A stretch of DNA of 64,000 nucleotides. Source: Tetraselmis striata (Eukaryota; Chlorophyta; Chlorodendrophyceae; Chlorodendrales; Chlorodendraceae). The stretch's first letter is position 1. Each line of letters starts with the position of its first letter. The position numbers were made by a program, and so were the translations under genes. The stretch lies in NCBI GenBank assembly GCA_006384855.1, contig VCJN01000830.1, positions 1-64,000 of the forward strand, written 5' to 3'. This document shows, in pieces, positions 28,303 to 44,979 of the stretch. Under the pieces are notes generated by a model, which had not been told where the DNA came from, did not search any database, and saw only the letters and a program-made list of their open reading frames with translations.

Positions 28303-30660
28303 TTTCTTTCCTGCGCCCGCCGGCGGTTTAGGTCTTGTTACGAAACCTCATATAATTACACGTAATTGCAACGACGACTTACCGTATCGACTACGAGTGA
28401 TCCTTGCCCGAAGTCGGTAATATAGTAGTACAAGCCCAGGAGACGGGAAAAAAAAAGCCCAGGGGCGAAAAATCGCAGGATGTAGAAGCCCGCTATATAG
28501 GCGCACGCAGCGCCGCAGGCAAGTGCCGATCCCGTCAGCGCCCACATCAATTCGCGAAACACTCAGCGAAAGCAGTGCCTAACCCCTTCCTGCTCAAGCC
28601 CACTCTGCCTCTTCCTTCCAGTCCAGTCAGGTCCAGCTCAGAAAGCAAGTCGAAGCCGCATCTTTTAGGGAACATCGCTGCGCGTGCTCGGCCACCGCCG
28701 GTCGCTTAAGGGGGGTCAATCCCTGAAGCACAGAGGTGAGCCACCTGCGTCCAATGTCAGAGGGGGGTACAGGGCAAAACGCGCGAGAGCGAAAGGTGCG
28801 TGGTTGTTTGCGGCACTGCCTGGCCCGCACGGGAGCTTGGGTATATGAGACTATCCTACCCAGAGAGTGGAAGCGGGCACCCCTCTCTCTCCGGGAATTC
28901 CCTGCCTCTCCCAGTGCCGTCGTCACCCGCGCACTAAGGATTACCTGTTAATGATCTTTACCTGTTGATCGGCTTCCGAGCACCGACGAGTACGGTAGCC
29001 ACCGATACTACGGGGGGCTTAGCCGGTACCGGACAACCAGCAGTACCAGCAGTATCAGGGGCTACCCCTGGCAGTATCTAGCTCTATCCCGCCTCGTGCG
29101 GTATGCGGGCCGCTTATAAGCTGCTGCTTGCAGTGTTGATCTTTGGGCACGCAGCATTTTTAATCGTTCACCTTTATTCACGCGCCGAACGTTCTAGGAA
29201 ATCCTCGAAGCTTCTAGAGTGGCGGCGGGTGGCAGCTGTGCCAGCAGACCGTCGACAGCTCCCGACCTCACAGTCCCGAGCTTCCAGCACTACTTAGGTG
29301 GTTTCGGAGGTGACACTGCGCTCATCCCTTTTGCTGTAGCGCTTCTCGCACCACAGCAAACGCACAGCGCATGCCGATGTGAGGGAGCGTCTATGGACTT
29401 GACTTCCTGCCCTGGAGCGCGCTGGATTAAAACCTTGCCTTGTATAATCATCACACGCCTTCTGGTGCTGGCTCATGTAAATAATAATCGTCACACGCTC
29501 CCTTGGCAGAAGAGACCCGAAGTATGTGCAATCGTAAATCCTTATTTTTAAATCCTTATACTGCTGCTCCTAATAATACTGTCGTCGAATAATATATCGG
29601 CCTTATTGGCGGTGGGTTTTTTACTACTGGATGTACTGCGCTTCGATACTGTCCAAGTACCAAACTAGTCGCTAATAGTCGCTACCCGCGGCGGACTGAT
29701 AGTACTCGCTAATAATGTACTTCATAAAATATACTGTACCTGGGCCCGCAATCTTCGCGGGCAAAACAAATCCTTGTACCCTGTAATCCTTACCGGTACT
29801 GCTGTTAATTACAAAAAGAGCAGGAACAAATCCACCTACTGCTAAAAATAGTACTACAAGATCAACACAGCAATCCGCCCAGAGGCATCCCGCCGGGTTT
29901 ACAAGCATCGGAATCGTTATCTGATATGTAAATTTGATTTTATTAATAATTAGTGACTGCAGTGGTACTGGGGTAGTAGTCGGAGTAGGATGGAGATAGC
30001 ACCTTTTGAGGACCTTTCTGATTCTCCTGTTTTTTGTTGATTTCCTGATATCGCCTTCTGCTGCTAGCTCATGTAAATATAGATAGTAGCGCTACTGTCG
30101 CGACTATCTACAGTCGCTCGTATGAATGCTGCTGATGAATAATTCGAGAATATTGCTTACGCCATAAACAAACAAAAAATGAATAACATATAGCGACTAA
30201 TCTTCGTCCGATATATAACTTGCAGAGCGACGAGATACCCGTAGCTGTAGTCCGTGACCAACATATTGGCACCGCATACCAGAACCCTAAGGGCACCTGT
30301 GCCGCCGTGCTGAAACTCGCCAGCAATCTGGCAGCAGATGCACGACTGCCAAAGGGGACGCGCCGACTCTGCTCGTATGGACACTGCACGCAGCGGGTCG
30401 GAATGCGACCGCTGGCTGGCGAGCTGCCCTGCCCCACCGCGCCTTGCATGCTGCAGGGGGTTTGAGCGCTTGTTTATTGCATGCTGATGTTCCTGAGACA
30501 AAGGCTGTCCGCCCCTGTCCACCCTCAGGCCTGCCTAATTACTGTCTCGAGACCGCCACCTGCGCGCTCACCTCCACCCTGTGCCAGCCGAGAAAACAGT
30601 CCCAGCGAGAAGGACGCTCGGCCGGGGACAAATCCGGCGCTGGAAGGCGCGCGCTGGGCA
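28303..30660. other. Gene-poor 2.3 kb; one possible small membrane ORF
   Basis: AT-richer from about 29.5 kb. The only protein-like frame is 29,103-29,297 (+): MRAAYKLLLAVLIFGHAAFL, a signal-anchor helix, then a basic stretch (YSRAERSRKSSK). It could be a small type II membrane protein or the first exon of one, but no following exon is recognisable. Tri- and tetranucleotide patterns (ccagcagtaccagcag) occur near 29,040. Confidence 0.35.
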
Positions 30661-30662
30661 GC

Positions 30663-31082
30663 ATGTCCGGTGCGTCCGAAATCCCCAGCGCCGACAGCAA
30701 CGACGGCGCGCTCGCGCCACTTGAGGAGGAGCCCCAGGCGGCGGAAGATGCCCTGCAAGATGAGGCGGAGGCGGAGCAGCTCGCCGCGCAGCTACAGGCG
30801 CTGATGAGGGAGGCGCTCCGCCGAGTGCGGATGCTGGAGGAGCTGCGCCGGCAACGGCGCCACATGCGCCGGCGCTTCCGCCTGCGGCAGCTCAAGCTCA
30901 CGCTTGAGCTTGAGCAGCTGCAGGAGCTCAGCCTGCGCGCCAACCTTGCCTGCCGGAAGGACCTGCTCGTCCTCGTCGCGCGCCGGAACCTCATGCTCGC
31001 GCAGGCCATCGGCCAGCAGCAGCAGCAACAGGACGGCCCGTCCTCGCCGCCGCCAGATGAGTCCCGTACCGGGAACAGCTAG
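30663..31082 (+). CDS. Coiled-coil protein, 139 aa, unrecognised
   Basis: Single-exon reading from the ATG at 30,663 (gcagcATGTCC). An acidic N-terminus (PLEEEPQAAEDALQDEAEAEQ) leads into a long Leu/Arg/Glu heptad helix (LMREALRRVRMLEELRRQRRHMRRRFRLRQ; LELEQLQELSLRANL), followed by a poly-Gln and Pro/Ser tail. GC-rich third positions match the other host exons. The frame is open upstream to 30,444, but that part lacks a start with good context and looks less protein-like. A pure C tract starts right after the stop. No family recognised; it may be a terminal exon of a larger gene. Confidence 0.5.
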   Translation: MSGASEIPSADSNDGALAPLEEEPQAAEDALQDEAEAEQLAAQLQALMREALRRVRMLEELRRQRRHMRRRFRLRQLKLTLELEQLQELSLRANLACRKDLLVLVARRNLMLAQAIGQQQQQQDGPSSPPPDESRTGNS

Positions 31083-32352
31083 CCCCCCCCCCCCCCCCCC
31101 CCCTCCCCCCACAAAAAAAATAGCCTCGCTACATTTGAGCAACCACCTTACCCATCTTTATTTGTTATAGCGCCTCAAGCCCGACCTGGCCTGGCGCACC
31201 GTGACATTACGCGGCCACCGCAGAGCATGGTGGCGGAGAGTAAGTTTCTCTGTGGGGAGAGCAGGCGCCACACGGGACGATGGCCCGGGCAGCTTGCCGC
31301 ACGACTGTAATTCTATCCTATTGGAGCGTCCACGGCGACGCCCGCGCTGTGGCAAGAGTGCAGCAGCCCCGCTGGTGACACCCCTGCCTGATGGCACGAC
31401 CTTGCGCAACTGGGACGCCTTTGTTCTCCACCACGCGACTGTGTCCGGCGAAGCATGCGGCAGGCCCATGGCACCACTACCTTGCCTGTAGCCTGGTAAT
31501 GATGCCCTAAGAGAATATGTTGCATTCGCCATTGTGTCACTTGGAACACATATTGCCACTGTCCCGCAGCGCCGATCGGCTGTGGCCCTACTCAATCAAA
31601 CCCCACCTTTGGTTTCCCGTGTTTGAAAGGCACAAGGTTCTCAGCCACCTACACAGTGTGTGACGGGATCTCCCTGCCTCGCTCCGCAAGCACCTCGTCA
31701 AGTGTTTACAGCAAAGCGAAGGTGTCGATCAGAATCCTTTGAGAAGTGCCGGGCATCCCCGTGGTGAAGTTCGGACGGACAGGAAGCCGTCCATCCTGCA
31801 GTAGGATCCATGATGGGGAGGGCATTGATACGTGGAGAAATGTGCTCAGCAGCAGCAACACACGGCATGCCCACTCCGGCTGCATGGACCCCCCCCCCCC
31901 TACTATCACTGTCCTCCGCCCGGCCCTCCAGGGCAGTACAGCCAGGGCTTGACGTATCCAAATATCCGTTCAATGCCGCTGCTGGGCCGTCCCATGCACA
32001 TGCAGCTGTCGTGATTCGGGAGCAGGACAGGACCATGCGTGCTCTTCTTGACGCCACTGGCAGTAGCTGGAAGCCGCGAGCTCTTGACGAGTGCAACGGA
32101 CAACCGCATGACGGTTTACTGCGCGAGATTCACGAGATCCCCCAAAGTCCCCGCCCCCCCCCTTCCCCCGTTCTTCTGGGCCCCCATGATGACGCAGCGG
32201 GGCGGAGTAGCCAATGCGGCTGCTACTACATGAGCACTGCGACTGTGAGCGCGCCAGGGTCGCGCCAGCCGCAGAAGCTCACTTGCTTAGCCAAGACCCC
32301 CCCCCCCCCCCCCCCAACCTCCTCACTACTCCATCGCCCGAGCTCCAGTCCA
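31083..32352. other. Intergenic region downstream of two convergent genes
   Basis: Lies between the plus-strand coiled-coil ORF and the minus-strand deoxyhypusine synthase end. It contains C tracts at about 31,082-31,103, 31,889-31,898 and 32,299-32,315. No convincing coding region; frames present are GC-driven. Confidence 0.4.
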
Positions 32353-36602
<4,250 letters not shown>

Positions 36603-37674
36603 CTGCACTCAACGCACGGCACAGATCAACCGCTCCTTTCTCAGTGTCACTTCTCTCCCAGCAACTCCCCGCCTGGCTCCTTGTAGCTCCGTGTCCGCTA
36701 GCGCTGGTGCAGGCGCCGCTCGTCACAACCTGAAGCTACCCATTCCAGCGGGCCCCAGCTCCCTCCCATCCATGCACCCTTTGCTGCCCTCAAGATCACC
36801 TGAACAAGCCTATCTACCGCCCTCTATCCTGGCCATGTGACGAGCATGCACCGCACAAGACTGCGCAGTCTGTCACAGCAATAACCGTGGCTGCAAGCCA
36901 GTGTACAGCGCGTTGAGCCCGTGACTGCGTTGCGGAGGGAGCTCTCTTGCAATCGACAGTAAAGTTATGCACCGCTGGACACCGCCGTCGCTGCAGTCCC
37001 CAACACCCTTGGAAGCCCCCGCGCCCTCGAGAGGATGTCGCCGTCTCACACGCACAGCACGCACAATAAGTAGGCAGCTCAGCATACGACATCTCCCGCG
37101 CCGCACGCATCCCTTTTGGTTGCTGCACACTGCCTACCGGAAGTCAGGAGTGCTATACGACGCCCCATCGAGCCACTACCCACCCTCCACTCGCCCTGCT
37201 GCTGTGCCGCGCCGGACCTGTGTCGCCGCCGCAGGCACCGCGCCGTCCGCCATCCCGGCGTCGACTACCCGGTTCCTCCGCGCGACGGGTTGAGACTCGG
37301 AAAGCGAAATCCCCGGCAATTACCGCACTGCAAAGCGTTTCTCGGTGGCTGTCAGGCGTGGGAACACTGGTAATGAGTCGATGTCGACCGGCACTACAGG
37401 GAGGCGCCGTCCTGGATAGCATCGGCAGAGGGCGTCGGCGTCGAACGACGAGCGGCGCACGGCGCGGTTGGCGGTCGGCGGCGCGGCGTCGGGCGCGTAT
37501 ACCGTATATACTGGTACCAATACCCGCCTGATGTATTTTATTATTATGGACATTTATTACTATTTTTATAAATGGTTTGAACTACACCGGGCATCTACGG
37601 AATGCGGCAATTCGAAGCCTGCGCTACTGGCGGTAGCAATAAACTATCTGGCAGCTATCGCTTGATGATAGTAA
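36603..37674. other. Upstream region of DHS; no gene assigned
   Basis: The missing DHS first exon and promoter should lie here on the minus strand. GC-rich up to about 37.5 kb, then AT-rich. Several open frames on both strands are not recognisable as proteins. Confidence 0.4.
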
Positions 37675-39026
37675 ATACACCCCTCCACATAAGTCCGGGT
37701 TTTGCATTTTCGATCGCAAAGCGCATGCATGGGCGAGGATAACGCCGGCTGCATGTGCATACATGCTAACTACAGTGGGAATAGTTCGGGCGAACGCCTA
37801 TTGTGCGCTTTATACCCACCCGCGCGACAACACGACCATTTGTGGGCGCCCTTTCAAAAACGCGAAATCATTGCATGGTGCGTTGGCGCCAGAAAGTTGT
37901 GGGTTGCGCCAACCGTCCAAACCTATGGAAATAGCGGCACTCGTCGCACCAAACCCGGTGGATACGGCCCTTGGCATAAGTTGCACACACCGTGCGTGTA
38001 GGCCACCGAAAGCATGTCGCTATAGGCACGACGTGACATCCCAACGTCAAGTTGGCCACTGTGGGGAGCAGTTTTGGGGTGAAAATGCTGCTGTTTCTGT
38101 GGCGAACGCACGTAGGAGAGGCGCTCGATGGCCCCCTTGGCGTAGGGCAATGCTCTACTATGGGGGCGCGTGGTGGAATGCCAGTTGCACCGTTTCGTGG
38201 GCGGGGTGGCGCGGTAGGGGCGTGGATTTTGATTAATATGAAATTCCTTGAAAAATGCTGTGGAAAATGGCATTTTGGCTAGTAGATGTGTGTATCGCTA
38301 GGAGGTGGCACATGCCAAGTGTTGGTGGTCCGTGGTCATCCACATACATAACGCTCTCGCGCAACTGAGTATGGGGCTTAGACACGCACTTGGCGCAAAG
38401 CCACGCGCCCGATATGGGTGGGCACATGAGGCAGTGAGGGGCAACTTGGATGATCATCTTTGGGGATTTTTTTCGGAGACCCAAAAAATCGATTTTGTGA
38501 TTATGGAAGAGTGTTCCCGACGCAGAATTGAACGAGGAATGGCGTGATATTTTTAAAAAGTTTTTCTGAGCAAACCCTGAAAAGTTACAGCGTTTTGAAG
38601 CCAAGGGGGTGTTGCCGCGCGTGGCCGACACTGATGCCATGCCAGTATCGCAACGCGACATGCACTGGCCGCCGCCCACACGGCTGCACCCCAACCAAAT
38701 GCACCCGAGCCCCTCGCCAATGTGTTTCCTCACGCGTTCATGGCCATCCCGCCGTTTGGTTGCCTATGCACGCGCGTCGGCGTGTGCGTGATACCGACCC
38801 CGGTTTTTGGTGCAGTTGCAGGCGACGCCCATCCACGCACCAAGTGCAGCGTGATTCCCTAGTCAAAGGTCATTAAGCTTCGGTTTGAGCCACTCGTCAT
38901 GCAGGTTTTATAAAGCCCTCTGAGATTCCAGGGTTTCATCTCATATACCCTACGTTCAGGTACCCTAGACTTGTGAAGTCTTGAGACTGCCGAAAAGGGA
39001 CCCCAAACTTATGTGGAGGGGTGTAT
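37675..39026. mobile_element. 1.35-kb element with 20-bp terminal inverted repeats
   Basis: The left end atacacccctccacataagt (37,675-37,694) is an exact inverted match of the right end (39,007-39,026). The match can be extended outward with one gap (gtaa). The interior has no recognisable transposase; frames up to about 165 aa are of doubtful coding nature. This is the signature of a non-autonomous DNA transposon (MITE-like). A related end is found alone at 40,531-40,551. The superfamily cannot be assigned from the ends alone. Confidence 0.7.
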
Positions 39027-41364
39027 TACATGAGCTAGCAGCAGAAGGCGATATCGGAAATCACCAAAAATTCCAGTAAATATGGTAGCGACTTCGGCGG
39101 TACGTACAGGTAAGAGTAATCCTTTATGCATGCTGATGATTAGCTCGTAAAGTAGCGCTCGGATCGTTGTCATACAGGTACATCCTACATAGTGTGTATA
39201 CATATCTACTACATATACATGCAGAAATAAGTATGAACATACATGTGGCCGTCGATCGTCGAATGATGTAATAATACAATGTGGGGTATATACAGTCGTC
39301 GATCGTTATTCCGCAGCGACATACTCGTATATACCGTTCCACATACGTTCCAGTAGGCTCCTTGGCACAAAATGATCATCGTCCGAGTTCGCGACGAATA
39401 GATACTGGGAGCTGAATGCAATGTGCATGATGTTGACGACCTGAAACCCTGTAACTTTGCACATGTATGTTCAGCTTATAACATATTAGATCAATATAGC
39501 CCTGTGATCAAACAACTGCGCTATACACTAGTGTGCCTGGCCCCGCGCCACGCTGTACGTTGCAAGCACGACCTCGCAACACTGGGGTTGGTGCCCCACG
39601 TGCCATCGCAGGCCCTGGAAGATTATTATTTATTTCATGGCGGGACGGCCATGGATGTGTTAGAAATATGTCAATAAAGAGGCTAGAAACGTTGTTGGGT
39701 GTGGTACAGACTTGTAAGCGCGCCACTGCTGCACGTGTCATAGTATGAGGTTCATCGCAGGTTCAGTGTTGCTCTCGCTGAGCACCCTGGCCAGGCACGA
39801 GGATACTCACAACATGGCGCAGGAGTTGCTAAGAAAATTCTGAAATAACCTCAAAACCTGTATAATGCAAAGAGCAGTCCATGCTGGGGCGTCCGCGGGA
39901 TGGTATCTGGGAGCGAATCACTAGTACTTGGTTCATGATCCCCTTTACCAGCAATGCACACAGGCGCCACGCTTGACCCTCCCTTTGCATGCATTACCTA
40001 ATTTCGGCCAATATCGCCGAGCCGCCATTCTCGTGCCACTCGCGGCTCAAGATGGGAACGTGGGCATGCAATACTACGAGTACATATAAGCTTTGCCCTA
40101 CGGCAAGAAGGCCGAAATAATCCTCTCCTGCGGCTTGCACAGGCAACAGTTACATCATGATTTCTTTTGCGTTGCCATGATTTGGCTGCGCTTCATCTCT
40201 ACCCCAGCGGAATAGATACATAGGTCGTGAATGACCTATATGGTGGATGAGTAGCATTCGAAGGGTGATATGCTATGAGTGCAGCAGTAAAAAGTGCGCC
40301 CCATGACTTTAAATGCTCACTGATGGCGTTCTTCGTGAATGATTTGTATAGCGGCATCGCCACATGCACTAATTTTCGGCATGACTGAAACACCTTGTAG
40401 CGAGAGCTGCGGCATGGCAGAATCGGGTCTAACACACCATTTCCCCGAAGCCATACTGCCCCAGCAACATGCACGCACGATCTCGCTGCAGCCATATACA
40501 GTAGGCCTGTCGATTGAATCCACGAAACCATGACTTGTGTGGAGGGGTGTATATCGAGATGAAATGGTAGCAGCAGCAGTTTATTTAGGGGCAGTACCCC
40601 CACATAGTACTGGTAAGTGTCGTGCTGTTTACATGATCACTACCTAAATACATATTTGTGACGGTGGCCCACGCTGATACTGTCGTGGGTTTTCATTGAT
40701 TGACACTCACTTGCGCACAGCAGCGTTGCGTAGGTGCCTATTAGAGGATACGTAGTATCACACAGTCACAGATACATTGATTCCGGTTGCGCAATTGATT
40801 CATGTATACACGCCTTAGCTAATCTGATCAATGATTTGAGCGGGGTGGGGGGCTGAAAGGCAGTGTGGCTTCGAGCTGCATGCATCGTTCCACCTACCTA
40901 CCATCGTCATACCAGTATGTGCATAATCAAGGCATGTTTCCAATGTCTGCTGAAAGCTTACTTGGCAGCAATCTGTGCAGAGCGATGTGGAGCATGAGGC
41001 AACAATTTAAGAAGTCTGCGGGGTACTGAAGCGGTCATGTTTTCACACCTAAAATCACTGCCCTCTACCCCACCACATCCGGCCCTGCTGCGGTCATGCA
41101 TTCAAAACAAATCAACAACAGATAAAATGAGAACCAGGATGTAAGCAAATACCAGCACATCCATTTGCTGTTCATTCTAGCACGTTCCTCGCCCGCCGAC
41201 ACCGACTTAATGAGGGGCTGGTGGTAATTGTCCAAATATCAGCCACCCCCTTCCCTTGTTCGCAGCCGCGGCACACCAGTTAGCGTAGTGTATTGATAAC
41301 GGGTAGAGCCATGGGATGAATGATGCCGTCCCACGATGCCACAATTGATGCCGGGATCTGGTGC
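39027..41364. other. AT-richer gene-poor region
   Basis: No supported gene. It contains short tatatacat-like runs near 39.2 kb and a solo transposon end at 40,531-40,551 (acttgtgtggaggggtgtata), whose partner was not found. The frame 39,423-39,677 (84 aa) is not recognisable. Confidence 0.4.
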
Positions 41365-43404
41365 TCATATCGTGCCCATGTCTGCATCGGCGGCCTTGAC
41401 GCCTGGCACGACGCCCTCCAGTGGGTCTTCTGTCAGCAGGCGGGCCTGGATGCCGTTCAGATGCGCCGCGCCCAGCACGGCCACAACAGTCGTGCCGAGC
41501 GGCGCCTCCAGGCAGGCATCCCTCACGCTGCGCGCCAGAATGTCGTTGCGCTTCTCGAGGAGGCCCACCAGGAAGCAGCGGGATAGGAGGACCTGCGCAC
41601 GCACAGGGCTACACACCATTATCCCCCCCTCACCCCCAGCGAGAGCACACACGGACACGCACAGGAGCCGCCTCGTGTACATATGTCAAGGACAGTTTCA
41701 AGAAAGAGTCTCCACTAGCTTTCGATCTTTCTGTAAAAATAGACATGCCCTCGTCGACGTGATGCAGCGCGATGAACTCCTGTGCATGTGTATGTGGATG
41801 AGAAAGAGAGAAGGATCTGGAGGCAGAAGCGGGGCATGGCAACTGAGATATGTGGCTGTCTCGCGCGAAGCAGGTGCCTTCAAAAGCTAATGCCAGGGGA
41901 ACATTGCAAGCGGGTCACAGGGAGAGCGTGGCGGCAGCCTGCGCACCACTTGCATCACATCCAGGAACGCAAACAAAGTTGTGATAAATGTCTCCTGGGG
42001 CGTTGCAATGTATGCACCTCCCACGTCAGTACCAATCGGTACCAGGCTCAGCAGCTGGTCCAGGCCTGAGGGGGGCATCGGCAGAGAAATATGGGTGAAG
42101 AAGAGCATGCACGAGTTCATTTGTCTGTGTTCGTGACAGGATGGGTGTCTTGCGATATGATTCAGGGGGGGGGGGGGGGGGGGGGGGGCTAGCGCCGCAT
42201 CAGTCCCCCGTGAGGCTCGCCTATTCGTAGCCGATACAGCCGATATCGAAGCTTGCGCATCATCAGGCAAGGGAAGGTCAGGAGGTGTGCTGGTTGCCGA
42301 TACGAGGTTGCCGATATTCTGCTTAACAAGTGGCAGAGGAAGGGCCGAAGGTGGGGGGGGGGGGGGGGGGGGGGCGGGCGTTCGCACCGGCCAGAGTGCC
42401 AAAGGCGGGCAAGGCGAACCGCGGCGAGCGGATGAGCATTCCGAGCGGGTACCGCAGCAGCGAGACCGGCAGGCAGAGCAGCAAGCGGGGGTCCAGGAAG
42501 AGGTCGGCAGGCGAGAGGCTGGGCACGCCCGGTACGCCCGCAAACTCGCGCCGGTATCCGCGCTCCAGGTCGTTGGCCAGCCGGCGCCAGCCACCGACGG
42601 GGCTGAGCGCGTCGACGACGGTGGCGCGCGCAAGGGCGGCCAGGTCCCCTGTCACCTCCGCGATCGGCTGGTCGCCGAGCACCAGCGTGCCGCGCCCCGC
42701 CGCCGCCTCCACTGCCGCCTGAAACTCGTTATCCAGGATGACACGCAGCGGGGAGCCGGGCGCCTGCTTCTTGAGCGTGCTGCGCCAGCGCTTCGCGCAC
42801 GTCTCCAGCACGAGCGCCCCCAGGCGGCCGTCCCCCGCGAGCTCGCGCACCGTTTCGCCCGCCAGCGCGATTGAAGCCGGGTTGTAGTGCATGCAGCCGA
42901 CCAGGACCACGGATCGCCCAGAGAGTGGCTCCCGGAAGCGCAGCAACTGTCGCTCCTGAAACAGGCCGGTGCGTTGTCAGTGCCGAAAAGGAGCAGCGCA
43001 AGCTGCCCGGCCTATCCGCACGTTCAATATGTGTAATAGTGGGGCTAGGCCAGCCACAGCCGAATGTCTACGAAAAGTAGCTAGACCTAGTAGCACCAGG
43101 GCAGGAGTAATCTCTACTCCTGGTAGTACGGACAGCGTAAAACCGCCCTCGCGGAGCTGATTCCCTCTAGACGCTGGAACCACCGTGAGCGGTTCCAGTA
43201 TGAACAGGTGGAGCCGGCGCGTACCTTGTCCGCCTCAAAGCGTTCCAAGCCAACCGGTGGTGTGGAAGGGGCGGCGGCGATTGGTCGCGACCGTGTCGGA
43301 TGCGCCCTTTGCTGCTTTCGCGGCGCGACTCGTGCGGCTGGTTGCCCACCGCACAGCAGGGCACCCCTCACACCAGTCAGCATTTTGCTTTGAAATGCAT
43401 GCAT
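41365..43404 (-). CDS. TraB-family protein, probably organelle-targeted
   Basis: Exons on minus: 43,404-43,225, 42,955-42,388, 42,065-41,950, one ending near 41,779 (EFIALHHVDE, donor uncertain) and 41,592-41,365 (stop). Exon 1 gives MHAFQSKMLTGVRGAL and a basic, Ser/Ala/Pro-rich stretch to FEADK, like a chloroplast or mitochondrial transit peptide. Exon 2 opens ERQLLRFREP and has the TraB hallmark VVLVGCMHYNPASIALA followed by LGALVLETCAKRW. The last exon has CFLVGLLEKRNDILARSV and VVAVLGAAHLNGI, the C-terminal TraB box. TraB/PrgY proteins are membrane-associated and of unclear biochemistry; a peptidase-like role has been proposed. C tracts on the coding strand lie in two introns. Phases of exons 1-3 agree; the fourth exon is the weak point. 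Confidence 0.78.
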
Positions 43405-43890
43405 GTTGGCTCTATCGTCTGGTGACCTCGCGTGGTACAGGAGAGGGGGACCCGCCGTCTGACACTTCAGTCGCCGGGCACACCGTGACAGGGTCAAATC
43501 CCGGTGACCGCAGAGTACCTGCTTGCGATCTGGCGAGTGATGAGACGTCCTAGTGACCCGGCCGTCCCGCCCCCGCCACTCTGCTGGGTCGACTCTGGCG
43601 GCTAATACCTGTAGGCTTTGGGCGGCTATACCTGTAGAGGCAGAGCCGGGGGGGGGGGGGGGGGGGGGGGGCGGGGGTTCGAGATTCAGGTTCACGCGTT
43701 AGGGCTTTTCAAGACACCCGCGCTGGCCGGCGTCGAGATATATGGCGCGATTTGTAGGGAATATTTATATCAAAATATGCAGTCGCAAAACGATTTTAAA
43801 TGTTTCATGGATCCCCTATATTAGGATTCTCTATAAGGATTAATTGCTGAGGAAGTTTCACATCGATAATTTAGCGGACGCATATCATAA
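43405..43890. other. Upstream region of the TraB gene
   Basis: Promoter side of the minus-strand gene. Contains a G tract at about 43,649-43,671. No other gene seen. Confidence 0.4.
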
Positions 43891-44125
43891 AAGTAAAGCA
43901 AAGTTCGCCCCGGGACATCGACCGGAGCACTTGACCACTTGCACCAATTGTAGGTCTTGCGTAGCCCTTAGATCATTGCCCCATTCGAACCCCGAAGGGC
44001 ATCAATAATGCATCAACCGGGTAAACCCGGGACACGCCGGGCCGATAGTGCCGACATGGAATCGATCCCTGGATCTCTCGCATACAACACGACCGCTCAG
44101 CCGAGCGGACGAGGAATGTACCCGG
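43891..44125 (-). mobile_element. tRNA-derived SINE, copy 2
   Basis: Matches copies at 28.0 and 49.6 kb: aagttcgccccgggacatcg near the tail side, cattcgaaccccgaagggc and atcaaccgggtaaacccggg in the body, and ccgctcagccgagcggac in the tRNA-like head. It is somewhat shorter and more diverged than copy 3. Flanking ggacgcatat / ggacgcctaa may be a decayed target duplication. Confidence 0.78.
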
Positions 44126-44979
44126 TAGTGGACGCCTAATGTTCTCCAACATCAACACTGTAGTCTTATCTTGCTCGTTAATTATTCAGGGTTTATGTTT
44201 ATGTAAGGGTGTCGCTTTCGCCTCGCGCGGTCCTGCAGCCGGGCCAGCGGCGGATATTACGGGCCGTCACGCGTACAGTACCCGTATCGCGGCGGGGCGA
44301 CAGGACTACAGAACAAGTCGGAGAATAAGTGCTGTTGATGATCAAGCCACGGGGACGCGAAACCCATACACCGCTGGGCTATACCATGTCTTGTAACCAC
44401 CAGCAGCCACGACCACTGGTTGAGAGGCCACAACGTAGCTACTCCGCCCCGTTATGCGGTCGCAAGTAGGGAAGTTAGGGTTCAAAAGAATCGTTTTGGT
44501 GGTGGCGGGAGTGAGGCACAGTGAGGCAGTGGCTGGCCCTTGCCTCTCGACCCTCCCACCCTAGTCGGGTCTCTCGCGCCAAGTTGCGACAGCGAGCTAG
44601 CTAGCCGCGGGGCACTCGGGCAGAAGCGGAACGAGCTAGTACCTCTCCACATACCCACCCAGCCATAGTGTGGAACTCGACGCTACGGGTCCAGGGCTTT
44701 GCGCCCCTCTTTCCATACCAGCCCCGCCACAACGCGTCCAGGTGCGCGATCCTGCCGAGAGCGCGATCCTGCCGAGGTGCTTCTACGACCGCGACTGGAC
44801 TGCTGCTGGGGTGGCCGGCCAGGATAGTGCGGCAGCGGCCGGTTGGAGCGTGGGAGAGTGCCGGCAGCGTGGCATGCGAACTTCGTGAGGGCGCCATTGC
44901 TGAGAAGCTGGTAGGTGACGCGGAGGGCAGGGTGCGCTGCAAAAGTGGTGGGTAGTGGCACAGCAGAACACCGGGCATA
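44126..44979. other. Upstream region of the SPX transporter gene
   Basis: No supported coding region. A direct 17-bp duplication (agagcgcgatcctgccga) occurs near 44,744-44,777. I looked for a P1BS-like GNATATNC phosphate-response word and saw none in this stretch. Confidence 0.4.

Noticed and set aside
31158-31595. 145-aa minus-strand frame between genes.
   Set aside because: No recognisable domain; GC-driven open frame in intergenic DNA.
44320-44400. tRNA-like stretch with an A-box-like agcccagcggtgtatgg on the minus strand.
   Set aside because: No matching B box, no cloverleaf and no acceptor stem pairing found by eye.
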